A DNA stretch of 64,000 bases from Malania oleifera (GCF_029873635.1 NC_080423.1:94583191-94647190); one strand, 5' to 3'. Counted from the first letter of the stretch, positions 12,441 through 26,150 are shown. Notes: a model not told the origin generated them from the sequence alone. Made by a program: numbers and translations.

Positions 12441-14164
12441 TGGGGCACTCGCCTTTCTCAGCAAGCCCTCGGGTGAAGAGTATACCCCTCCCCAAATACA
12501 TGTAATAATACAATATATAATACATTTCTTTCTTTACTTTATATATGTTATCTCTGTATTATTCATTACATTCATATTCATATTCCATATTCTTATAATC
12601 TGTTTCCATATCATTCTTGTCCACATCATTTCCATTTGCCAATTTCCATATCCATTGTTCTTATATCTGCCATTTCCCATATTATCCATTGTTAAAATAA
12701 CAATTATGCGTTTAGAACTCTCTATACCAATTATATCATAGTCATGCTTCCGCCCCATGACGGGTTGTGTGGCCCGAAGGCTAGACTTAACTTTGGTCGA
12801 CCCACTAGAGCTAAATCAACCACATTTTATTGTCTGTAGGTCTGATTGGCTGCTCCCACACTAGTCTAGACTCTAGGGGGACACTACCCTTCCCAGCACA
12901 ATCAACCATCCCATCTCCACACTCTATCTAAGACATGTGGGTGCACTAGCTCCGCCAAATATATTCGCAACAGTACTGTGCCCATTTTCCAGTTTACCAG
13001 AGTTCTCAAACCATACATTATCATTTAACAATTCCAAACACATGCAAAATAAACCATATCACATTTTGATTCTCAATACATTTCCATTATTTCCTGTATC
13101 TCATACATATACCATACTTTAGCACAAAAATTTCCTTTTTCTTATGCCACACAATTTAATAACATATATTCATACGTTTACTGAAAAATAAACAAACCCA
13201 TTATCATTGTTAATATACTGAAAATATACATTTAATTTCTTACACATTTATCTAGAAAATTTGCTATTTTATCTTTCCTTTTTCGTAAATAATAACTAGT
13301 AACACAACCCTAGGCTTAGAAATTTACATTTTAAACGGTTGGTTTTTCAAAACTCACATGAAAATCATATACATATATATACAAATTTTCTATTATTACC
13401 GGTTAATTTCACAAAAATCCTGATTTAATATATTCCTTTTACCTACTTTCTTGAACTACGCCAAAAAGAACCTCAAAATGATGCCTGCGACGCTCACCCG
13501 AACCCTGAATCAAAAACCTTAGTTTTATCAGATAAACCCCAAATAACCTACTATTTCAGCATTTCCTCAACCTATAAACCTTAAATAAACATTTAAACCT
13601 CCAAAACTAAGAATCCTAACCCTTACCTCAACTTTGGAGCTATGCATGGAAAGCCCAATTTAGAAATTTGCTCCATCAGATGTGTAGAGAATCTCCCCTA
13701 AAACACCGTAGTGGTTTCCGTTTGTTGATTAGGGTTGAATTCGGGCCGGATTTGAAGAGAGAAGGCAGAGGAAATGTCTATAGAGAGAAAAAAATTGAGA
13801 AAATGAGTTTCTTCACGAAGAAGCAACTTTGGATCCTTTTATACACGATGTTGCCACGTGGCTTCGTCGATGAGAAGACAGGATTCGTCGACGAGCCACT
13901 GAAAGGACTCCATCGACGATAGGATGCGTTCGTCAACGAAACTTAAAATCTGAAATTCACTCACTCGGGATCTCTTCGTCAACGAGGGACTGAACTTCGT
14001 CGACGATTTCTAGAAGAACACTCGTCAACAAAGACAGAAGATTCGTCGACGAGGTCTACTGTTTTTTATCTTTTAAATCTTCCCTTTTTCCTTTTTATAT
14101 ACTTATCAATTCTATTTATTATCTTTCCTAATTTTTAATAATTATAATTTTTCAAGTCTTTACA
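12441..14164 (-). mobile_element. Family A LTR, 3' part replaced or lost
   Basis: From 12441 on, the sequence matches family A: a CTCAGCAAGCCCTC tract (12457-12470) that pairs with 46513-46526 on the other strand, the tract near 12757-12786, a TATGCCACACAATTT tract (13142-13156), a palindrome array (13861-14065) and the end CAAGTCTTTACA. The expected lower-coordinate end of the LTR is missing and is replaced by the unclassified block. Confidence 0.6.
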
Positions 14165-16080
14165 GTAATATTCAACGAAAATTCATTCCCACTGTCCAAA
14201 TCTCGACCCAAAACACATTCACTCCTAGACGACCTTCCTACCATTTTTTCCTTCCTCCATCTTAGGCCCATACCCAAGCACCTGTATATCAATCTCTCCC
14301 ATCAACCATGGCCTAACCTACTCTCCTTCTATATCCAGTCCAATACTCTCACAAACCCCATCTCCTTTATTTGATGCTTCTCCCGAATCCTCTCCCCCTA
14401 TTTCGAATATCCATAACCTTAGTCTTATCCCACCTCGTTCCCCTATCATCACTTGTTCCCACAAAAATTCCTCTCATCCCCGAAATTTCACTGATGGAAC
14501 CATGTTGTATCCTACTCGAAATTGTCTCGTTGTTTTTGCAGGTGTCCCGAATGATCCCTCAAGTTTCTTTGAGGCTGTTAAACACACAGAATGGAAGAGG
14601 GGCCATGACTAAGGAATGCAAAGCTCTCATTCAGAATCACACATGGACTTTGGTACCTCTTGTACCTCACATGAATGCGCTGAGACGTCGTTGGGTCTTT
14701 CGTACCAAAACCTTAGCCGATGGTTCTTTTGAGAGACGGAAGGCACGTCTCATTGCCAAAGGGTTTCATCAACAACCTGGTGTTGATTTCCATGACACCT
14801 TTAGCCGTGTAGTAAAACCCTCCACCATTCGGCTAATTCTGTCTATTGTTGTCTCTCGTGGCTAGTTTTTACATCAAATTAACATTGAAAATGCACTCTT
14901 ACATGGGGTGCTCACTGATGATGTCTATATGCAGCAATCACAAGGATTTGTGGATCCCTCTCGGCCTTCCTACGTCTACAAGCTTGAGAAAGCTATCTAT
15001 GGCTTAAGCAAGCACCACGAGCGTGGTTTGCTCAGTTAAGTTCCTAGCTTCTTGATTATGGTTGTATTGCTTCTATAGCAGACCCATCTTTGTTTATTCT
15101 CAATTGCAATGATTTTCATATGTATGTGCTCATATATGTGGATGATATAGTCGTCACATCCTCTTAACAGTCAGCCACCACTGATCTCATTCATGATTTA
15201 GGACTTGCCTTTCTAATAAAAGATCTTGGTTCTCTGTCTTTCTTTTTTTGTATTGAAGTTGATTACACCACTGCTGGCCTTGTCTTATCCCAAATAAAAT
15301 ACATCAAACATCTTCTCAGCCGAAGCAATATGCTTCATGCCAAACCAATTTCCTCACCAATGGATACCTCCCTAAAATTGTCCAAATCTGATACCCCAGA
15401 TTTTGAGGATGTTACTCTATATGGCAGCATTGTGGGAGGTTTGCAATATCTCTCAGTTACAAGACCATACATCTTTTACTTTGTCAATAAGGTTTGTCAA
15501 TTCATTCATTCCCCCAAAGCACCTCATTGGAGTGTTGTGAAGCGCATACTCAGATAGTTAAAAGCCACCATGAATGATGGTCTATTTTTTACATCTAAAT
15601 CAAGTCTCACTCTCCAAGCTTACTTGGATGCCGATACGGGGGGTTGTCCATATGATCGTCAGTCCATGGGAGGATTTTGCATCTACCTTGGAAAACACCT
15701 CATTTCTTGGAGCTCCAAAAAGCAACAAACTATTGCTAGATCTTCTACGGAGGCTGAGTACAAGTCAATAGCTTCCTCAGCAGCTGAACTAATTTGGTTA
15801 CAAACTGTGTTGTGTGAACTTGACATCAAGATTTCTCAAGCTCCTACTTTATGGTGTGACAACATAGGAGCGACGTACCTTTTCGCTAATCCTGTATATC
15901 ACTCAAGAACAAAACACATGGATATTGATTTTCATTTTGTTTGAGATAGGGTAGCTGTCAGCTCGCTCAAAGTTTTATTCATTAGCTCCAAAGATCAAAT
16001 TGCGGATGTCTTAACAAAATCACTGGTTGTTGTCAAATTTCTTCTATTCAAATCGAGTTTCAATGTTGTAGATACACCGT
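14165..16080 (+). mobile_element. Ty1/copia pol fragment (reverse transcriptase and RNase H)
   Basis: Translated pieces are typical copia pol. They include the RT start with the WVFRTK and KARLIAKGFHQQ motifs (about 14690-14780), an RT palm region with a YVDDI-type catalytic motif near 15140, the region before RNase H (15330-15557) and the RNase H/C-terminal part with ARSSTEAEY and SRTKHMDIDFHF (15570-15944). Gag, protease and integrase are absent. The copy is a broken fossil with several breaks, and its left edge abuts a family A LTR. No LTR of its own was identified with certainty. Confidence 0.85.
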
Positions 16081-16172
16081 TGGACTCAAATGGGTGTATT
16101 AAGTTATATACCTTTGGTTCAAACTCAGTTACACATAAGGAGGGATTATCATAAACACATGGTGTGCAAATT

Positions 16173-16414
16173 TGTTGGAATTGGTGTGATCCCAATAGGG
16201 GGGTGAATTGAGTTTTAAAATATTTTGGCTAATTTAAACATTTACACCGATTCACCACAGTTCACATCTTATTCATAATACAAAAGTGTATATAAATTAA
16301 TAACAAATGTAGACATACTCGTAGAACATATCTCATTTAAAATAGAGGTGTGCATGCAAATAATTATAAATATAAATGAAAGCATATACATGTGGAAATT
16401 TAAGTGCAAAAATA

Positions 16415-16451
<37 letters not shown>

Positions 16452-18111
16452 CACAAGATTTGTTATCGAGGTTCAGCCAAACCAACCTATGTCCCCGCCT
16501 TGAGCATATCCCCCAAGGGTTACACTCTCCCTGCTCACTTGAACGAGGGGAGTAGAAGCTGTTACAACCTATCTTTTCGGGGCGAGGTAAACCCCAACTC
16601 AATTACTAGACTGAGCCCAACTAGTCCCCCTTTTAAGGCAGAGACACTCTAGTTCAATTTTTGGGCTGAACCGAACAGGTCTCATTTATAGGGTTGAGAC
16701 TTTCCAGTTCAATTTATGGGTTGAACCCAACCAACACATGAAAACATTTTTGTACATATTAATATGATTTTAAATACAAGCATGGATGTACACATTAAAA
16801 GTTCAAATACATGCACTCTCTTATGATATGAGTTATGCTCAGTAGAGTAAGGGTGCTATCAAATAACATTTTCAATCTTTGAAAGATAATGTATATGATA
16901 AAATGCTCAAAGATCTGAACCTTATAAAATATTTCTCCATAAATATTTTCAATGAGAAGTAGGAGAACCTAGGGTTTTGGGTTTTCAAATAATTTTTGCA
17001 ACATAAAACTTTTTCAATGAAAGCATGGATGCAAAAATAAATGCCCTAAAATAAAAGTGTTCTCTTTCAAAATATTTTCCAAAGAATAATAAAGAGAGTT
17101 GGAGAGTGTAAAAATTTAACCCCGAAGTGAATTTTGAAATAAGAGTGTGTGTGGGGGAACTTTGATTAAGTGAAAAATTTGAGAGAAAATATTTGTTAAT
17201 TAAAGTTGCTAATCTAAGCAAATTGAGGGGTATTTATAGTTTTTTTTTTTTTTTTTGAAAAATATGATCGTTAGGGACATATTGGGGATTTTTGAAATTA
17301 TTTAATTAGAATTTAACCCGAATTACCGCAGTTAATTTTAGTGAACCCGAGAGGTTTGGTCGCCCGGTCCTTAGGGTCGGTCGCCCGAACAGAAACAAAG
17401 CCTGTATTGGGTTTTGGTGACTGTGGGTGAGTCCGGTTGGCTGAAGTCAATGCAATTTCCAAACCTTCATAGGTTTGGGCACTCAGTTCATTGGTTCGGC
17501 TGGTCGTGCCTCACAATTCAGTCGCTCGGAATGATTTTGAACTAAAAGTTCGGGTGGCCGAGGACAATGGAAAAGTCAATGAGCAGGGTTTGGTCAACTG
17601 TGGACGATACATTCATTTTTGTTTAGTTACCCAAGGCTTAGTCAATATTTTGACTTTTTGGCCAACAGAGTGACTAAGACTTAGTCAATATTTTGACTTT
17701 TTGGCCAACAAAGTGTTCGATCAATCGAGGGCTATAACACATATATCGGTCGGTCACCCAAGACTTTTAATTAAGCCTAAAATCCCAACGTCGGTCAACC
17801 AAAGTTTTCCCTAAGGTTTGTCTATGGCCTATCTGAGCATTAAATCATATCATGCAGAATGTATGCATTTATTACTGACCAAAATTTAAAAACCTAAATG
17901 CATATACAAATTAAATCAAATATGTTTTTTTCTTCGCTCTTCTAACATCATGAAATACGCCTGAATGTATAGTCTTTACGTTCTTCAAGGCTTCTATTGT
18001 CAGTCTCTTTATGTGTGTGTTGAATTATAACTTGTTCAATCACTAAATACACATATAAAAAACATGAGCTTTGTCAGCGTCAAAATAAGGATCGGACTAA
18101 AAAATTCAACA
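16173..18111 (-). mobile_element. Solo LTR, family B, 1939 bp
   Basis: Starts TGTTGGAATTGGTGTGATCC and ends, in reverse complement, with a TGTTGAATTT start, giving TGTTG/CAACA ends. Flanks AAATT (16168-16172) and AGATT (18112-18116) form a 5-bp TSD with one mismatch. Inside are a GA microsatellite (16420-16448), a run of CTGGGGTTTACC-type repeats on the minus strand (16480-16740) and a stretch rich in GGTCG(C/A)CC-type motifs (17350-17800). No internal region is present, so this is a solo LTR. Confidence 0.8.
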
Positions 18112-18176
18112 AGATTAGAAAGGAATCTCAAGCATTTTAAAATCTGTTATTTCTCTTCTATTATATATAACAAATA

Positions 18177-19735
18177 TTTTTTTTTTACTAAAAGAGGGCA
18201 GCACCTTCATTTATTTATTAATATACCCTCACTTCTGGCGGAGGAATACCATGATTACAAGACAAGAAAAAGGGAGATTACAGAAAAACTCTCCCAAAAA
18301 CAACACCAGCAACCAACCAAACCAGGACAAAAAAACTAAACATAACTAACTAAGAAAATAAAAACATAAACACAACCAAAAACAAATCAAAATTCACCAA
18401 AAAAACTCTAGAATTGAACTAACGATGAATGGAAACGAGACCCCACTTATCCATCTGAAGAATACCTTTCAGATAACGTAGTAGAATGTGTTGTTCTTTG
18501 TAGATTACATTGTTTCCAATTTCTCCTTCTTTAGCAAGAAAATCAGTTGTACTATTGCTTTCCCTATATTGATGCATCACCATGACGTTCACTCCTTCTA
18601 ACTCCACCACGAACTCCTCCCAAAAGTCCCAAAGATACCACAAAGTACATCTACCTTTCCAAAGACAATCAATTACAATTCGTGAGTCACTTTCAATAAT
18701 CACATTAAAATAATGCAAACGTTTGCACAAACAAATTCCTTCCCTGATTGCTTTTAATTTTGCATTATTATTCGTACAATTGCTAAAATAACTTGAAAAA
18801 GCTGCTTTTGCCATGCCATGGTAATCCCGAATAATTCCTCCTCCTCTTAAAGTACCCGGATTGCCCCTACAACTCCCATCACAATTAAGTTTTATCCACC
18901 CTGCAGGAGGTTTAACCCACAAAATAATTTTTCCAATCCTGTCGCAAACTCCATGATGCTTAAATTGAAACTCATTCAAAATCGTAATGTCTGACTTCTT
19001 CAATTTTTGAAAAGAATTTGTGCTCTCAGCTATAAAATTAACCTAGAATCGAACACTTCTCCACATCTGATCTGCACTTTGATAAACTCCTTCTATTCTC
19101 GCTTTACATCTTCGATTCCAGAGGCACCACGTAATCAAATACGGAATCAGCCAGATTAAAATACCTTTAATAGATGATTTCTGAGCATAGTGGAACCAAT
19201 TTGCCATTCTGTTTTTCCAAGGAAGGGATTGTTGGAAAGGAATCCCCAATACCACACTAGCCCGACGTCAAACCTCTGAAGCCACCTCGCCTAAAGAAAG
19301 AATATGATCAATGTTTTCTTGGATTCTCTGAACGCAGCAATCACAAGCCGAAACCATTGATATTCCTTTGGCCTGAATTCTATCATCTACAGCCAAGCAT
19401 CTAAATCAGACTCTCCATAAACACATTGAGATTCTTCTGGGCAATAAAGAATGACAAAACCAATCATTCCACACAAAATTATCACTTCTGCTCCTCATTG
19501 CCTCTCAAGCTGTTTGTGTAGAAAAATTACCATCAGGGGCAGGCTTCCAGACAAAAATATCCAACCCACTTTTACTAGCCGGCACCTGATACAAAATTTC
19601 CATTGATTTATCAGCACCAACCAATTCCAGTGATAAATCAGAGTTCCAATTATGATTCAGTGAACAAATACACAGTTTCTTATTCAAAATATTCTCAGTG
19701 CTCACAGAGAAGAATTCAACCATTCAATTTGTCCT
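18177..19735 (-). mobile_element. LINE (L1-type) ORF2 3' end with RNase H
   Basis: The T-run at 18177-18188 is the poly(A) tail of a minus-strand element. Going 5' to 3' on that strand come a zinc-binding reverse-transcriptase C-terminal region (19723 down to about 19043, with FVWKPAPDGNFS and an LWNRR tract) and an RNase H domain (19003-18419). The RNase H has WIKLNCDGS, GGIIRD and IESDSRIV motifs and ends SNSTTDFLAKEG. The RT catalytic core is missing, so the copy is 5'-truncated. The second acidic catalytic position reads K (NNAKLKAIREG) where an E is usual, and the frame is interrupted between domains. It is a dead copy. Confidence 0.8.
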
Positions 19736-20513
19736 AACATTTGGACTCCATCTCATTTTGTTGTGTTTCGAGACATTTTATCTCAGTTTCAATTAGCTTG
19801 TTTATAGTAATATTATAAAATGTTGAATTGAGATGTTTCGATAAGTTCTCCTCTTGTTGTGTATCGAGGCTTTATGACTAAGCCTCATTTTATTATGTTT
19901 TGACACTTTTTTATCTTACTCTTGACGAGTTTTCTTAAAGCTTAAGCATTTTGTATAGATGCTTGGACCATTTTAGAAAATATAGATGGTGCTCAAATTT
20001 AGTTATGTAATTTTATTATACATCCCTATATTGTGAATTATGGTCACTAGGTTGTGTATACTTTGACATGTATAACATTGATACCACTTTTAGATGTGAT
20101 TTATCGAAACCATATGTGTATTATGGTCATAAGGTGTATCAATGCCCTCCTTGAATATGATTAATTATTTGTTGCATTTACATGGTTTTATTTTAGATAT
20201 ATTGTGATTAAATGATACATGCTTCTGTTCGATATTCATTTAATTCAAAGAAGCAATTTTCTTAAGACCGTGCCTAACATTTTACATGTACAAATTGTAA
20301 TAATTTTGTGGATCATATAATATATTTTTATAAAATTCAAATTAAATTAAATATCATACAATTTCGAATTTTAAAATTAAAGGTGGTAATGAAAAGTGAT
20401 CACCATATTTTGTACTAGACCTTATGTATAAGGGGATTATATTATTGGTGTGTCTTCTGAGTAGGTAGCTTAGTACTGGTACGATTTTAACTAGAACTCC
20501 ATAAAAATATAAG
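19736..20513. other. AT-rich intergenic sequence
   Basis: Nothing recognisable: no long frame, no RNA gene and no clear repeat. Some short inner similarity occurs around TTTCGAGACATTTTATCTC and TTTGACACTTTTTTATCTTAC (19768-19915). Confidence 0.4.
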
Positions 20514-20518
20514 GAAAG

Positions 20519-22105
20519 TGTAACGACCTGCTTAATAAATTGATTTTTTTTTTAACAAATAACATATTCTGATACCTTAGTATTAACCTAAGCAGTAGGA
20601 AGCAGAATCATATAAACATAATCACAAACCATTATATACAATACAAAACCAATACCAGAGTACTACCATTTTCTCCAAAATATACACATATAACTGTTTT
20701 TCAAAAATTCCCTCAACTATACTGGGATATACAAAACACTCCCCAAAAATGTACTCACTTTCTGACAGGGCACTACAGACACCCCTCTATCTGCGAGCCT
20801 GGTCTACTCACCTACCTAGATCACCTGAAAAAATATTTCAACACTGGGATGAGCCAACGCTCAGTAAGAAAAAATATGCTATTACTAGTGTGTGGCAAAT
20901 GAGTTACTTTATATATATATATCATGAAATCTATTTCATATAAATATGAAAAACTGAGTACGAAAGTACAGTACAAATAATAAAGTACACCACCTCTTTT
21001 CTCAATTGCTTAACATATCAGTATTATGGTTATAATTCAAAATACTTCTAGTATACATAAGTAGGATCCCTGTTACTGTAAATCTGTACATATGTAATAG
21101 TAACTGAAACTGTTCCCTGTGGGTATCTATGTCATGAAATGCCCCTCATGACGAGGTTGTGTGGCCCGTAGGCTGGATTTATCTTGGCTGGCCAACGAGG
21201 AATAAATCACTGTACTCCGTCAGTCGACCTGCCCATCTCAACCCATATCTAGATGGGGAGCCTAACCTCTTCAAGGCCCTAGGTGGTCGACTTTACCACG
21301 TATTATCTGAATAGGTGGTTGCACTCATAAAGTAACATAGTATCTGTAGCAATGGTACTGTGCTCTGTAATTGTAAGTCCAACAGGGTCTGATATCATAT
21401 AATATATTTTTATACATATCTATCTGATTTACCATGATTTTGAAGTAATCATAATAACCATGATGCTGCATAACGTACTGAAATCTGAATAATCATAACA
21501 TGGAACTGCATATTCGTAATACTAGAATTCGTATAATCATGGTACTAAGATTCGTATAATCATGGTACTAAAATCTGTAAAATCATGGTACTGAAGTTCA
21601 CATAATCATAGCACTTGAATCCGTAAAATTATGGTACTGAAATTCATAAAAATCATGAAACTACAATTCGTAAAACATATCCCCGTACTACATACATATT
21701 CACAAGCCACACCCTACTTTGATACATAATTTTCGTAAATAAATACATTATATAATATTTAGAAATTTCCCAGTATAGCATATTTCCCTTACCTTAACTC
21801 TGAAAAGCCCCTATGGAATACTAGCCTAACTCCCGCAGGGCCTCCTACACAACATCTTGAAACCAACATATGCCAGAACATAATATCAGTATTATTTAGC
21901 CCACATCATTTCCTATAACTGTCAGGGAGTCAAAAACTGGATAAAAGTCCTTACCCTGATTTTGGGATGAAATCCAACTTCGTTTTCCTGACGATCTGCT
22001 CCGACAGTCTTACAGAGAACTCCGTCAGGAGCGTCGTGGTAGCTTCGGATTGTCGATCCGGCTACTGGTGGGGCAGGAAACGAAGAGAGAAGGGAGAGAG
22101 AGTTG

Positions 22106-22154
<49 letters not shown>

Positions 22155-22515
22155 GCGCAGTGAAAATGAGAAATATCCCGATTTTTAGCTATTTATAGGG
22201 TCAGATTCGTTGACGAGCCACGTCACTTCGTCGACGAATTCTTAGTAATTTCATTGACGAAGCCCTGTATTTGTCGATGAAATTCAGAGAAGCCTGAACC
22301 GTCTCTCGGTATTTTCTTGTCGACGAAGCTCTGTGTTCGTCGACAAAATTCTGAAGACTTTCGTCGACGAAACCCTATGTTCGTAGACAAAATTTTGAAG
22401 ACCTTCGTCAACGAAACCCTGTGTTCGTCGATGAAATCTACGGCCTCCTTCTGTTTTTATATCTATTTTCCCTCCCTTTTATTATTAAAATGCTATTATT
22501 CTTCGGGTCACTACA
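20519..22515 (-). mobile_element. Solo LTR, family A, 1997 bp, perfect TSD
   Basis: Starts TGTAACGACCTG and ends GGGTCACTACA. The perfect 5-bp TSD GAAAG lies at 20514-20518 and 22516-22520. Element landmarks are the tract at 20849-20870, the tract near 21145-21180, a minisatellite of about 26-bp units (21425-21690), a TATA box (22191-22197, minus strand), a long GA microsatellite (22110-22155) and a palindrome array (22203-22435). It is one of the best preserved copies of the family in the window. Confidence 0.88.
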
Positions 22516-22849
22516 GAAAGGTTCCTACCCTCATCCTAATGTCTTTGCGGTTCAATTAAAAGAAGAGGAAAGAGGTTAATCTGCTTGCTGCACACTCACA
22601 AGAACTACTCTTATGGATTTGATGGTGCAAGATACGCTTTGTTTAGTTGCGTAATTTCATGCTAATCATATGTCTACCGTTTGATTGAAATATTGATATT
22701 GATACTTATTACATATTATGAAAGTTAATCATCATTTTAATGTGCAAAAGATTATATAAATGTTGGTATTATTTTAAATATTATGGAATAAAATATGAGT
22801 AGACATTCTTATTTATTAGCTACGCTCTACGGCTTTTGAGTGATAATTA

Positions 22850-23245
22850 TAACAAAATAATTTTTAAAAATAATAATAAATATATTTTTAAAAAATATTA
22901 ATTTAAGAAATTTATGGGTGATTGAGGGTATTTTTGAAATATACATGAGTAGTTATAGGGTTTTTTTTTTTATAAATTTTTATGCATAGTTATAGGGACA
23001 ATTTAGGGGATATTAAAAACCAAACCAAGAAAGGGAAATTCCCTTTCTAATATTTAAAAAAAATATTATTTTACAAAAAGTGTGGGTAATTAGGGGTATT
23101 TTTTCAAATATTTATGGGTAATTATATGAATAAAATATACATGGATAATCATAGGGATTTTTTTTTTGAATTTTTTATAGGTAGTTATAGGGACATTTAG
23201 GGGATGTTAAAAACTAGACTAAGAAAGGGGAATCCCCTTTCTAAT
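22850..23245. repeat. Tandem pair of about 195-bp repeats, each ending in a perfect palindrome
   Basis: Units of about 22850-23052 and 23053-23245 share the succession ATTAGGGGTATTTTT, TAGTTATAGGG and TTTAGGGGATRTTAAAAAC. They close with palindromes at 23028-23048 (AGAAAGGGA, two bases, then TTCCCTTTCT with overlap) and 23222-23242 (AGAAAGGGGA, one base, then TCCCCTTTCT). No protein is encoded. It may be the end of an unknown DNA element. Confidence 0.6.
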
Positions 23246-26150
23246 TGATAATTGAAATAATTCCGACTTTCGTGTGATATTTGTCATGGAATAATATTAC
23301 AATTTTTTTTATACCATTTTATATTCCTATATCTTGAAAATTCAATTCCTACCTTATTCTATTCCACAATCCAAAGATAACATTAATAGTTTATCTATCT
23401 TGGTTTTGTTAGTATCGTAGGAATTTATGGGTGGACTTGATACACATGAGTGAATGCCAACTTGACCAAAAAATTTAAGCCTATTGGGCCTTGAGCCCAA
23501 CCATGTATATAAACACCCATCATCTACTCAAATTTTTCAATGTGAGACAAACTCACAAGTGAAATTATCAACAATCTCCCCCTCACGTGTGAGTTCTAAT
23601 CATTCACCCTTGAACGGAAACCATCTCCTTTATGAGAGTAAGCCCAATTCCCCAACAATTGCTCAAGTGAGCCTTACTCTCAACCCCAAAAGCTAGCTCA
23701 TGGGGTGAGACTTTCCCTCGCACTTAATAACTGATCGCCAACCCTTTCCACAACTGATGTGGGATAACTCAAATAGGTTTGTCTACAACCAATGTTACAA
23801 ATTTTATATCTAGGGTCTTTACATAATTTAACCATGTTAATGAAAGAAAATATTACCAAAATTGATTCCTTTAGTTTCATAAAAGTGAATAGGTTTCAAA
23901 ATTGTAGATTTTCCTCTTCTTTTTGTCTTTACTCCCTAGAGATTTGGTTATATCACACTTAAATTTCCAATCCTAATTCTATCACATTTGTAATAAGTCT
24001 TGGGCAATATTCATTTATGTTTTCATTAAAAAGGGGAAAAAATTAGTACTATTGAGACAATTTTCACACTTCTAGTTGATGAAGGTAAACATCTTCCACT
24101 CCATCTAGTTTGCAAAATAAAGTCAATATTTTAGAGTTAATATTGGGATGTGGCTACTTTATTTGCATACTCATCATGCACACTGACTATTTGAATTTCA
24201 ATTTAAATTCCCTTTTGATATTCTTAAATAGCAGTAATCAAATATTGAAAGTTAAGTCATTTTTCAAAAACACAAAATTATTTGTTCTGTGCTTTAATTT
24301 TAATTTTATTTTGAATCTCTTTTTAAAATTCTAATAACTTCTAAAAGGAATTCAATGTAATGATGGTGAGCTTTCTTTAGAAAAAGGATGGTGGTAGGCT
24401 ATCAATTTGTAATAGAGTGGAGGGAAGGGTGAGGATAATGGAGAAGATTGGGCATGAGAGTAACCAATGACTAATAGTCATGTATGGTAGCTAGGGTCGC
24501 AATTGATCATACAAAACAATGAAGACTTATGGAATAAATGGTTATGGAGAGAATGGAGGTGGGAGACAGAGAGAGAGAGAGAATCACAAGCGATGTGTAA
24601 TATTTTTATTGAGAGATTGTACACGGCCCTAGCAGCAACTTTGTTGTGGTTGTTAGGGTTTGGTTTGGGAGATATTCAATATAAAGGACCTATTTATTTT
24701 ATCTAGAACATGATATATTTGGAGTCATTTTATTTTGTGGAGGTAATTATAGCCTTTGTGAAAAAAAGATATGAATGGAATGGTTCACATGGGAGAGAAG
24801 TAGAATCTATACTCAATTAAACAGCAACTTAAGTATTTTTGCTATGATTTTGACTAGAAATCAATTGATAAGAAAGGAATTGAAGAAGAAGAAATAGAAG
24901 GTGCAGACCTACCTATTACAATGCTTAAGGTCATGTCTTATTTCCGTGAAAAAAAGATCGTAAATTATCTCATAATTTTATCTAGTGATTTTCCTCTCAA
25001 CAATTTAGTTCATACTTTATAATTTTAAATAGACATAATAGACAAATTTAGAGGCTAATTACTAAGAAATTGCAAATAATTTAATATTTAGGTTTTAAGT
25101 TAACTTTGCAGCGTTTTTAAGTTCATTGAACATTAACACCATCATATAAATTTTTATAATAACTCTTTAGCTAACAAAAGAGTTGTAGATATACTAAAGA
25201 AATAAAAATGTTAGTTTTTTTTTCTTTTGTCAATTTCCTTTTGTTCAAAGCAATGCTCAAGTGAGAAAAATATAAAAAAAAACTATCATCTCATCTTATT
25301 ATCTAATTTTTACTTTTAAATTTTGATCATATACTCAAAAAATGAGAAAAAGAAAAGATAAACTTCAAATCCAATAAACCAAAAAAAAAAAATGTTACAA
25401 TTAGATCTTCTAATAATTTACACAATATTGACAAAATTTAAACTTGTTAGAAAAGTAAATTGATTTTGATCAAGTTGTGGCATGCATTTTCTATTAACAC
25501 GAAAATTCTAACGACGGAAAATTACCACTTTTTGAGTACCTTTTCAGGTAATAAAATTAATAAAAAAAGTATTGTTTTAAATTTGATTCTAAAATTCAAT
25601 TAAAATTGTCACCATGCAAATGATTAATTTTACGAACAATCTAATGCTAAAATTAAAACAAACATAAAATATACAAAGCCTGAAAAATGAAGTTCGTCAT
25701 GGTTGATAGCCATGGCTTGGCACGAAACTGATCATTCAAAACACAAAAGTATTTTAATTTGTAATATATTTTCATTTTTATGCATTAATTTTTTATACCT
25801 TTTAAAGTAATAAAATTGAGAAAATGCATTGCTTCACGTTTTATATTAAAATTTAGTTAAAAATCTTACCATGAACAAGATAAAATTAAAATAATCGTGA
25901 AGTTAATAAAACCTAAAAAAATAAAAATTTTGTCGCAATTAGGAGGGAATAGTTCCCTCCCAATGATATAAAATTTAACCTCGATTCTAAGCTAAAATTT
26001 TTACGAAAAAGGAAAATAAATAAAGGAAAACATTACATAAACCTCCATTTTTATGGTGTTAATTTAACATATGATACCTTATAATTAGTAAGAAATTAGA
26101 AAAATAAATTTGTGTATATGTATAAATTGGGGGTATTAATAAAGCGTGTG
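23246..26150. other. AT-rich intergenic region with one possible dispersed repeat
   Basis: About 23400-23890 contains a GGGCC..GAGCCCAACC tract, a TATATAAACACCCATCA tract and CAACAATCTCCCCCTC, a combination seen in dispersed plant repeats, but no ends could be set. From 23900 to 26150 there is only AT-rich sequence with short spurious frames. Confidence 0.35.

Noticed and set aside
11966-12505. Possible 179-residue gene
   Set aside because: Low-complexity residues, overlapping frames on both strands, and a location within repeat remains.
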